Origin: Flavihumibacter soli
GTDB lineage: Bacteria > Bacteroidota > Bacteroidia > Sphingobacteriales > Sphingobacteriaceae
Direction of reading: 5' to 3'
Assembly: GCF_010692725.1 (NCBI RefSeq)
Contig: NZ_JAAFZB010000089.1
Coordinates: forward strand, 78,314-142,313
Length of the DNA: 64,000 nt
Made by a program: the position numbers and the translations under genes. The notes under the pieces were generated by a model. That model saw nothing but the letters and a program-made list of their open reading frames with translations, ran no database searches and was not told the DNA's origin. Position 1 is the stretch's first letter. Each line of letters begins with the position of its first letter. Shown piece after piece: positions 45,791 through 52,968 of the stretch.

Positions 45791-47093
45791 AGCCTGGATA
45801 TTCATCCTGATCGTATTATTCCTGGCTTCCTGCGGAGATAAAAAACATGTCGCCGGGGAAGAAAGTCACAGGTATACGTGTCCGATGCATCCCCAGATCG
45901 TGACGACCGAACCCGGTATCTGCCCGATTTGTAAGATGGACCTGGTTCCTATTTCCGGGCATGGCCAGGTTAGCGCCAGCGACAGTCTCAAATACCTGGT
46001 GAAACCTACGGATGAGCTGGTGCTGGCCTCCATTACTACAGTTAAGCCCCAGGCTGGTAAGCGTTTTGGCAGTGATACGATCAGGGGCGTGATCAATTAC
46101 AATACAAACAACTGGAAAAGTATTTCGAGCCGTGTTAGCGGTCGCATTGAACGACTTTATGTGAAATATAATTACCAGGCTGTCAGCAAAGGTCAGAAGA
46201 TCATGGACATCTACTCGCCGGACCTGGCTAATGCCCAGCAAGAGTTATTGTTCCTGAAGGAGAATGGTGAGCCTGCTCTGCTGGAATCTGCTAAGAGGAA
46301 ATTGCGCTTGCTTGGAATGTCTGATGGACAGATCAGCACCACGCTTCGCACAGGTAAAGTGGATTATACTGTCAGTATCTACAGCCCATATGCAGGTTAT
46401 CTTGCCGAACGTGCTTCTTCCCAAAATATCTCCACTTTGTCGTCTGCAGGCGGCACCATGATTACCAGCGAAGATGACATGTCTGGTAATGCAAGCGCTT
46501 CTGTAAATGCTGCACCTGGTTCTTCTGCTTCGCTGCCGGCTGTTAATAGTACCAGCGCACTATCGACGCGCGAAGGCGCGTATGTAAGTGCAGGTCAAAA
46601 ATTATTTGACCTGGTCGATGCATCATCGGTTTGGGCCGAGTTCTTTTTGCGGCCCGAACAAATGGAACTGATCAGGAGGGGTACAGAGATCGAAGTAACG
46701 GGCTCAGAGGATACATCTCAAAAAACCAGAACACGTGTCAGCCTGGTCCAGCCATATTACAATGAGGGGAGCAATTTTACGGTAGCGAGAGCGCCACTAA
46801 GCAACCACCAACATAGCTGGCCTGTAGGGCAAATTGTAAATGTAATTAAGGCATCTGACGGAGTTGATGGCATATGGATTCCCCGGAAAGCCGTTGTTCA
46901 GCTTGGCAGCAGGTTCGTCCTGTTCGTCAGGATGGAGGGAGGCTTCGTGCCGGTGTGGGTTACGGTTGCAAAACGCATGGGCGACTGGGTCGATATACGC
47001 AATAGCGTTTCCCGCGATTCCGAGATAGCGGCCAATGCCTGGTTCCTCGTAGATTCTGAAAGTTTTATAAAAGCTGATTCCCTAAAGCAATGA
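45768..47093 (+). CDS. cusB: CusB-type RND periplasmic adaptor 1 with heavy-metal-binding domain
   Basis: 441 residues. Lipobox LASCGD (~17-22). A heavy-metal-binding domain (~37-65: YTCPMHPQIV...GICPICKMDLVPI) has two CxxC-like sites with Met and His. The membrane-fusion core follows. In its lipoyl/barrel-sandwich part there is a Ser/Ala/Gly-rich insert of ~45 residues (between ASSQNIS and LSTREGAYVSAG, ~225-270) absent from the sister adaptor. It overlaps the TolC gene by 23 nt and the second adaptor by 4 nt (ATGA). Probably couples pump and channel and delivers metal to the pump. Confidence 0.92.
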   Translation: MKRALKDKAWIFILIVLFLASCGDKKHVAGEESHRYTCPMHPQIVTTEPGICPICKMDLVPISGHGQVSASDSLKYLVKPTDELVLASITTVKPQAGKRFGSDTIRGVINYNTNNWKSISSRVSGRIERLYVKYNYQAVSKGQKIMDIYSPDLANAQQELLFLKENGEPALLESAKRKLRLLGMSDGQISTTLRTGKVDYTVSIYSPYAGYLAERASSQNISTLSSAGGTMITSEDDMSGNASASVNAAPGSSASLPAVNSTSALSTREGAYVSAGQKLFDLVDASSVWAEFFLRPEQMELIRRGTEIEVTGSEDTSQKTRTRVSLVQPYYNEGSNFTVARAPLSNHQHSWPVGQIVNVIKASDGVDGIWIPRKAVVQLGSRFVLFVRMEGGFVPVWVTVAKRMGDWVDIRNSVSRDSEIAANAWFLVDSESFIKADSLKQ

Positions 47094-48292
47094 AAAGATC
47101 ACTTCAACTATTAGCAGTTATCCTGCTCTGTATGACCGTTTTGGTATCCTGCAGCAATGAGAAAAAAAGTTTGGAGATGTGCAGCACAAAATACACTTGC
47201 CCGATGCATCCCCAGATCATACAGGACGCAGCAGGAACCTGCCCGATCTGTCAAATGGACCTTGTTCCGCTGAACCAGGCAGGTAATGCGACTGAACTGA
47301 TGCTGAACGCGAGCCAGATCCAGTTGGCCAATGTGCAGACTATGAAGGTTGGTACCGGAACTTTCGGCACTTCAAAAGTTCTGAATGCAAGGTTGCTGAG
47401 CAATCCTGAGAAGAGCGAAGCAATAACGGCTAAATTTCCCGGCAGGATAGAAAAGCTTTATGCCAATGAAACCGGCAGGCTGTTAAGCGCGGGGACGCCC
47501 CTTTATCGAATCTATAGTGAGGAACTGCTTACTCTCCAGCAGGATTATATGCTGCAGGTAAAACAGGTGGAAGCCTTCCCCCAGGAATCGCTCTATCAAA
47601 ACATGCGGGAAGCAGCACGTAAAAAATTAATTCTTTACGGCTATTCTGATGCACAGGTCAAAGCTCTGGAAAAAAGTAAAAATAATTCAGCAACGATCAC
47701 TGTCTATGCGCAAAGGGGCGGGATCATCAGGGAAATAAACGTTACGGAAGGCAGTTACGTTGGTGCAGGAACGACCATCCTGGCCCTCGAAAACCTGGGC
47801 AGTTTATGGGTGGAGGCAGATGTATATCCTGCTGAAGTGAGCTCGCTGAAGATGGGTATGCCGGTAAAGGTGCAGGTCAACGGGATGCAAGGCAGCGACC
47901 AGACAGTTAATATCAATTATATCGCGCCACAACTTAACCCGGGAACACAAATGCTTAGTATCCGAGCTTCGATCCACAATGCTGACGGTAAGCTTCAGCC
48001 TGGAATGCAGGCTAGTGTGTATTTGCCGGTTTCTTCTGCTAGCAATACTGTCCGTCTGCCCTTATCGGCTGTCATACGGAGTGCCCGTGGAGCCCATGTC
48101 TGGATAAGGACGGGTAATGAAACATTTTCACCCCGAACTGTAAGTACCGGTGCAGAGGATGCCGATAATATCGTGATCACCTCCGGGCTGAAGGGCGGCG
48201 AGGAGGTGGTCATTACCGGTGCGTACCTGCTTTACAGCGAATTTGTATTAAAAAAAGGGGTCGATCCCTTGTTGTCCCTTGATCATAAATAA
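47090..48292 (+). CDS. CusB-type RND periplasmic adaptor 2 with heavy-metal-binding domain
   Basis: 400 residues. Lipobox VLVSCSN. Heavy-metal-binding domain at ~35-63 (YTCPMHPQII...GTCPICQMDLVPL), closely like that of adaptor 1, followed by a normal membrane-fusion core: ITVYAQRGGIIREINVTEGSYV, LGSLWVEADVYPAEV and NYIAPQLNPGTQMLSIRA. It has no long insert. The two adaptors in one operon are paralogues; they may mix in one hexameric collar or serve different metals. Joined to adaptor 1 by an ATGA overlap. Confidence 0.92.
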   Translation: MKRSLQLLAVILLCMTVLVSCSNEKKSLEMCSTKYTCPMHPQIIQDAAGTCPICQMDLVPLNQAGNATELMLNASQIQLANVQTMKVGTGTFGTSKVLNARLLSNPEKSEAITAKFPGRIEKLYANETGRLLSAGTPLYRIYSEELLTLQQDYMLQVKQVEAFPQESLYQNMREAARKKLILYGYSDAQVKALEKSKNNSATITVYAQRGGIIREINVTEGSYVGAGTTILALENLGSLWVEADVYPAEVSSLKMGMPVKVQVNGMQGSDQTVNINYIAPQLNPGTQMLSIRASIHNADGKLQPGMQASVYLPVSSASNTVRLPLSAVIRSARGAHVWIRTGNETFSPRTVSTGAEDADNIVITSGLKGGEEVVITGAYLLYSEFVLKKGVDPLLSLDHK

Positions 48293-48314
48293 TCGATAAT
48301 TTCAAACAAGCAAA

Positions 48315-48878
48315 ATGAAAACACAACAAAAAATGAAAAGGAGTCTCAATCTAATTCTGGCGGCTGGCGTATTTGCCTTTGCTTCATGTTCTACAGGAAC
48401 GGATAATAAAGCTGAGACAACAGCTGCACATGAAAGCTCTAATGTTACTGATACTGTTTCGGCAAAGCCTCAATTCGAGGATCCCAAAACAGAAGCGGTT
48501 TACGAGCATTACCTGCACCTATCAAACGCTCTGATCCAAAGTAATGGAGAAGAGGCTCAGTCAGGCGCCGTAGCCTTACAAACAGCTCTGTCGGAAGCGG
48601 GAAGCGATAAAGGTGCTGACCTAGCCGGTAGGGTTGCAAGCATAAAAGGTTTAGACGCTCAGCGTGCTGAACTGGAAGAACTGACGAAAGTGGTAGAAGC
48701 ACTTGTAAAGGCCGGGAAATTAACTTCTGGAGTTATATATAAACAGTACTGCCCGATGGCAGGTAATAATAAAGGTGCTTACTGGTTATCAAGCGAAAAG
48801 GACATTAAAAATCCATATTTCGGGGAGGAAATGCTTAACTGCGGTGAGACAAAGGAAGAGATTGGGATACGGGATTAA
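48315..48878 (+). CDS. DUF3347 lipoprotein of the metal-efflux operon
   Basis: 187 residues. Lipobox FAFASCST; the Thr/Ala-rich linker (~28-60) leads to a DUF3347 helical domain (~60-150) and a short C-terminal motif YCPMAGNNKGAYWLSS...ILNPYFGEEMLNCGE-like, with two cysteines and methionines that could hold soft metal. DUF3347 domains are often fused to or next to CusB-type proteins. It lies 22 nt after adaptor 2, so is the last gene of the operon. Likely periplasmic metal chaperone, by analogy to CusF; not shown. Confidence 0.85.
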   Translation: MKTQQKMKRSLNLILAAGVFAFASCSTGTDNKAETTAAHESSNVTDTVSAKPQFEDPKTEAVYEHYLHLSNALIQSNGEEAQSGAVALQTALSEAGSDKGADLAGRVASIKGLDAQRAELEELTKVVEALVKAGKLTSGVIYKQYCPMAGNNKGAYWLSSEKDIKNPYFGEEMLNCGETKEEIGIRD

Positions 48879-48884
48879 AAGATT

Positions 48885-49035
48885 GCAGGATTAACGATCA
48901 GGATTAACAGATTACGGGATTAAAGGGATTTATCGCATAGATTGAAATTAAAGGGAGTCTAAATCCTGTAATCCTAAAATCCCGATCCTGACAATCTTTG
49001 TCCTGTAATCCAAAAATCCTGATCCTAATCCTTAT
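48885..49035. repeat. Large GGATTA-type inverted repeat downstream of the metal-efflux operon
   Basis: Left arm (48885-48955) is made of words like AGGATTA, AGATTA, GGGATTA; right arm (48960-49035) has the same words on the other strand (AATCCTG, TAATCC, AATCCCG). Arms align over ~60 nt with mismatches. A Bacteroidota-type dispersed intergenic repeat is likely; it may act as an mRNA 3' end. Confidence 0.6.
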
Positions 49036-49058
49036 CTTTAAGTAGCCATCTCCATCGG

Positions 49059-49817
49059 TTGAAAAAGTTAGTTCTGATATTGTTTACAGGGTTGACATTT
49101 AATGCCTCCTCCCAAATAAGAGATTCTTCTTTGTCCCAAGCGTCCGGAAAACAATCGGTATCTGAATTTAAGAGTATCAATTACATGATACCTGTAGTGA
49201 GCCTGATCTACGGACCGCTTGCCCGGGAGATGGAACCCCTGGAGGATCTGGACAAGAATGTCAGGTCGGAAGTGCTGGAAGATTATTCGGATTTCAATAC
49301 AAACATTGAAGATCACCTGCGGTATCTGCCGGCTGCTGCAGTCTATGCCCTGGGCATAGCAGGTGTGAAAGGAAAGAACAACACCGTAGACAAGACCGCC
49401 CTGTTCCTGATCTCTAATACACTGACAAACCTATCGGTAAAGTTTCTCAAGAAGCAAACCCATCGCTTGCGTCCGGACGGCTCCGATCATCTTTCCTTCC
49501 CTTCAGGCCATACGGCTACTGCTTTTGCGGGAGCCGAATTCATGAACCAGGAATATAAAGACCTCTCACCATGGTTTGGTGTTGCAGCTTATACAATGGC
49601 CAGTGCAACCGGAACATTGAGAATGCTCAACCGGAAACACTGGCTGAGCGATGTCGTTATGGGAGCGGGAGTAGGGATACTGACCACGAAGCTAGTCTAC
49701 CTGGCATATCCTGTTGTGAAAGGAAAAATTTTTGGGAATAAGGAGCCCATGATGATGATAGTACCAGCCTATGAGCAGGGATTATACGGCTTTTCCCTGG
49801 CGGCAAAGTTTAACTGA
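49059..49817 (+). CDS. PAP2-family phosphatase with TTG start
   Basis: 252 residues. Signal peptide from a TTG codon (KKLVLILFTGLTFNASSQ), no in-frame ATG nearby that keeps it, so TTG is the best start. The PAP2 triad motifs are all there: KKQTHRLRP (~130-138), SFPSGHTATAF (~147-157), and RMLNRKHWLSDVVMG (~195). One or two membrane segments near the C-terminus. It is a membrane phosphatidic-acid or undecaprenyl-pyrophosphate-type phosphatase. Substrate cannot be read. It follows the inverted repeat and the efflux operon; I see no functional link. Confidence 0.88.
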   Translation: MKKLVLILFTGLTFNASSQIRDSSLSQASGKQSVSEFKSINYMIPVVSLIYGPLAREMEPLEDLDKNVRSEVLEDYSDFNTNIEDHLRYLPAAAVYALGIAGVKGKNNTVDKTALFLISNTLTNLSVKFLKKQTHRLRPDGSDHLSFPSGHTATAFAGAEFMNQEYKDLSPWFGVAAYTMASATGTLRMLNRKHWLSDVVMGAGVGILTTKLVYLAYPVVKGKIFGNKEPMMMIVPAYEQGLYGFSLAAKFN

Positions 49818-49872
49818 CCAGCACAATTCCAGAGCAATCCTAAAAAATTAAAATTAAGAAATTTAGTAGCGA

Positions 49873-49962
49873 GCTTACTATGTGCTAACTATATGCTAAC
49901 TATATGCTCACTATATACTGGATACATCTTGAACCTGTTAGCATGTTGTTAGCTTATAGTGA
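49873..49962. repeat. 11-bp tandem array (4 units) plus inverted 11-bp units
   Basis: Four units with pattern GCTnACTATRT: GCTTACTATGT, GCTAACTATAT, GCTAACTATAT, GCTCACTATAT (49873-49916). On the right, GTTAGC recurs 11 bp apart (49937, 49948), and TATAGTGA (49955-49962) is the exact inverse of TCACTATA (49908-49915). The whole can fold as one phased hairpin. Lies in the 284-nt gap between the PAP2 and glycosylase genes. Confidence 0.8.
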
Positions 49963-50101
49963 TTTTACAGTCAATGCCTGGCCAGTCATTTCCTTGATTC
50001 TTAAACTGTGATAATAAACATAGAATTTGCAGGAACGTACAGGAAATTAATTAAGGTTCCTAAAAATGATTTGCGTTGCTTTGTTAAAAATAAGGATCAG
50101 C

Positions 50102-50653
50102 ATGCCAGTCATTTTACATAAACTATCAGAATACCAGGTGAGTCCGGGCACAGAAATATTGATCCTCGGGACTTTCATCCCTGATCGTTCGAACGCCCCT
50201 GATTTTTTTTATGGTCGGGAGAGGAACTTTCTCTGGCATTTATTGCCTCAATGCTGGGGATTGGATTCGCTTAAAGATGAGCCTTTGTCGCGCAAAAAAG
50301 AGTTTATGTCAGCCTATAACGTTGACTTTGCTGACATTGTTCATTCGATGGATGTGCCCGAAGGCGATGAATTAAATACAGATGACAGCTTTTATGATAG
50401 TCATGTATCCCAATGGAACGATATCAACACCCTGATTGATAAGCTCCCGAATTTGAAAGCTGTTTATTTCACTAAAAAAACATTCAATGGGGTGCCCCAT
50501 ATGCGGGCGCAGGTTAAAAACATCGCTGATTATTGCATGCAGAAGGAGATACGTTTCTGCAAACTCGAAACCCCTTCAAAGTTTTATAGCCCTGAAAAGC
50601 TGCAGCAGTGGATAGATACGATCGTATTGAAGAACAGTTGTTTGCGGGTTTAG
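50102..50653 (+). CDS. Uracil/hypoxanthine-DNA glycosylase-like protein
   Basis: 183 residues from the ATG at 50102; an upstream ATG (50066) adds MICVALLKIRIS, which lacks any family feel. Resembles the DNA-deoxyinosine/uracil-DNA glycosylase superfamily: ILILGTFIPDRSNAPDFFYG with the catalytic loop region, NFLWHLLPQ, and AYFTKKTFNG near the end. Removes damaged bases in the cytoplasm to start base-excision repair. No neighbours with repair functions. Moderate confidence because the water-activating residue is not obvious. Confidence 0.7.
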   Translation: MPVILHKLSEYQVSPGTEILILGTFIPDRSNAPDFFYGRERNFLWHLLPQCWGLDSLKDEPLSRKKEFMSAYNVDFADIVHSMDVPEGDELNTDDSFYDSHVSQWNDINTLIDKLPNLKAVYFTKKTFNGVPHMRAQVKNIADYCMQKEIRFCKLETPSKFYSPEKLQQWIDTIVLKNSCLRV

Positions 50654-50761
50654 GATTCCGTAGCCTGTGCTATTTGTTATGGTTAAATTTTATACATTTA
50701 ATCGGAGCATTCTGAAGCACCATTCTTTGATCTTCGATTGATATTCATCGATTTAATTTAA

Positions 50762-51097
50762 ATGACGGGCAATACGAAATTAAAGTTCCTTAAAGTCCTG
50801 CACACGGCCATCTGGTTGTTCTTCAATGTGGTCATATTCTATCTTCTTTATGCAGTACTGATCAATAAGATCGATAAGTGGGTCTGGACAGGCTTAGGCC
50901 TGATCTTCCTGGAGGGTATTACTTTACTTTTATTCAACAGGATGTGCCCCCTTACCGTGATGGCACGTAAATACTCCAACTCGACTAAGGATAACTTCGA
51001 TATCTACCTGCCTAACTGGCTGGCAAAATACAATGTCCGCATCTATACAGGGATCGTTATCCTGATACTTTGCATATTATTCTATCAGCTTTTGTGA
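50762..51097 (+). CDS. Small membrane protein (DUF2784-like)
   Basis: 111 residues, three membrane segments (~14-34, 42-62, 92-110). The cysteine-proline motif NRMCPLTVMARKYSN after TM2, then DNFDIYLPNWLAKYN, recalls DUF2784 (usually CPLT.. and a Trp), but the match is weak. Function unknown. It has a separate promoter region of ~100 nt and the next gene is 82 nt away on the same strand. Confidence 0.55.
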   Translation: MTGNTKLKFLKVLHTAIWLFFNVVIFYLLYAVLINKIDKWVWTGLGLIFLEGITLLLFNRMCPLTVMARKYSNSTKDNFDIYLPNWLAKYNVRIYTGIVILILCILFYQLL

Positions 51098-51179
51098 GCG
51101 GGTCAATAATTTGAAACGGGATATTTAAAAAAATAACAGATCCTTCCTTCCATCCATACAGCGCTTTAATCCCAACGAT

Positions 51180-52496
51180 ATGAAAATCATAATACTGACC
51201 TTCCTGTTTATCTTTTCATTCACAAAATTCTATGGCCAGGAGACCGATCCTGATTTTGTGACCTCTGACATTGATAATTTCTGGACGGCATATGATAAAA
51301 TCACGGCTACAAAAGACAGTAGCGAACAGTATTATTACCTGAATACGCTGTTCCTTAAGAAGGCCTCGCCGGGTCAGCTTGCTATCATGCAGGCGAGAAA
51401 CTATTCCGCCTCGTCCTTTATCGACGCTATAAACAACTACCCGCTTTTTTGGAGATCAATCCGGAAAAACACCTTTAAAGCGAAAGCCATCGGGAAGGAA
51501 CTGAAGGGCAGTATCATTAAGCTGAAAACTCTGTATCCTCAGCTAAAACCTGCTAAGATTTACTTTACCATAGGCGCGTTCATGACCGGGGGAACTACAC
51601 TTGAAGGAATGGTTCTGATCGGGAGCGAGTTGGCAATGGGGGATAAAAACACGATAACAAGCGAGTTTCCTGAAACCTACGGACACCTGAGGTCATTTTT
51701 TGATGGCAATCCTGTCAATAACCTCGCCTTCTCGAACGTACACGAGTATATTCATACACAACAAAAAACAACGATCGGCAACAGCCTTTTAGCTCAGAGT
51801 GTCCTTGAGGGGGTAGCCGAGTTTATAACAGTGCTGAGTACTGGCCAGAAATCAACGACTCCGGCGATAGCGTTTGGCAAACAACATGACGCCCGCATTA
51901 AACAGGTGTTCGCTTCCCAGATGTTCAATCCTTTTACCGGATACTGGTTATACAGTAACGAGCAAAACGAATTTAAGGTTAGGGATCTGGGCTATTATAC
52001 CGGCTACGCGATATGCGAAAAGTATTATGAGTCAGCCCGGGATAAAAATAAGGCTATTAAAGAAATGATAGAGCTGGATTATAATAATGAATTGGAATTA
52101 AACAGATTCGTAAATCATGCAGGATATTTTAGCAGCAGCTTAGAGAAATTAAAAGAAGATTATGACAGGATCCGGCCCAGCGTGCAGAAGATCAACGAAT
52201 TCAGCAATGGTTCTATTGATGTTGATCCCCGCACCACGCAATTAACGATCAGTTTTTCTGTCAGGATGGATCAGCGCTTCAGGAATTTCGAATACGGTCC
52301 CCTGGGAGAGACGAATGTACTTCGGCTGAAGCGTTTTATAGGTTATTCCGATGACGGGAAATCTGCAACATTTGAAATAGAATTAAAGCCAAACCAGCGT
52401 TACCAGCTCCTGGTAGGTGGACGGTTCAGAGATGAAAAAGGGTATTCCTTACAGCCCTACCTGATTGATTTTGAAACTGCTGATAAAAGTGAATAG
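51180..52496 (+). CDS. Secreted putative zinc peptidase with C-terminal Ig-like domain
   Basis: 438 residues. Signal peptide (1-~19, ending FYGQ), then a DUF2268-like domain (~90-280) with the gluzincin pattern H188-E-Y-I-H192 and a second glutamate in LEGVAEF (~214) after about 22 residues. The last ~90 residues (RTTQLTISFSVRMDQRF...) look like an Ig-like (SbsA-type) domain. Substrate unknown. It is the first of three zincin-type genes in this stretch. Confidence 0.65.
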   Translation: MKIIILTFLFIFSFTKFYGQETDPDFVTSDIDNFWTAYDKITATKDSSEQYYYLNTLFLKKASPGQLAIMQARNYSASSFIDAINNYPLFWRSIRKNTFKAKAIGKELKGSIIKLKTLYPQLKPAKIYFTIGAFMTGGTTLEGMVLIGSELAMGDKNTITSEFPETYGHLRSFFDGNPVNNLAFSNVHEYIHTQQKTTIGNSLLAQSVLEGVAEFITVLSTGQKSTTPAIAFGKQHDARIKQVFASQMFNPFTGYWLYSNEQNEFKVRDLGYYTGYAICEKYYESARDKNKAIKEMIELDYNNELELNRFVNHAGYFSSSLEKLKEDYDRIRPSVQKINEFSNGSIDVDPRTTQLTISFSVRMDQRFRNFEYGPLGETNVLRLKRFIGYSDDGKSATFEIELKPNQRYQLLVGGRFRDEKGYSLQPYLIDFETADKSE

Positions 52497-52968
52497 GCAG
52501 AGTTGACGTTAAAAGGTAAAATAGTTTTATAATATGTTAGAGTCAGGAAAGGTATCGTACTCTTGAAATACTGCCGTTAGTTCATTGATACAGCTCAGCT
52601 CGCATTGTTGATTGCAGACAATTTAATAAATGTCAACTGAGAAGGGTGCGCTTGTCATCGATCTGCCGCGCTCTATTATTTTATATTTATTGTTCCCAGT
52701 TAACCGTCTGACCGGGGCCAGGCGATATTTCTTATATGTGTTAGCGCCTTTTGGCTTTGCTTCAGGAAGTACTCAGTAAAAGTTTCGTTATAATCCAATA
52801 AGAAAACCCCACTCTACTTTGAGTTAGCATGGAATAGCCTTATTTTAGTTATCAGGCTCGAACGCATAAACCTCTGTAAATAATCGCTTTACCTTTCTTA
52901 GAGCTATAGGTTCCATGGAGCCTGTTTGTTATATTTAATCAAACCATCATCTTAAAACCTGAACCTTT
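52497..52968. other. 472-nt gap, no gene; possible 49-codon frame at 52630
   Basis: I see no RNA gene. A 49-codon frame (52630-52779, MSTEKGALVIDLPRS...) has no support. A near-palindrome AGGTTCCATGGAGCCT lies at about 52907-52922. The upstream region of the next gene (TTTG, TATATTTAATC at 52927-52940) is AT-rich and promoter-like. Confidence 0.5.

Noticed and set aside
49873..49962. CRISPR array
   Set aside because: Units of 11 bp have no spacers, and there are no cas genes.
52630..52779. 49-codon frame MSTEKGALVIDLPRS
   Set aside because: No ribosome site, no similarity known to me and no conserved context.
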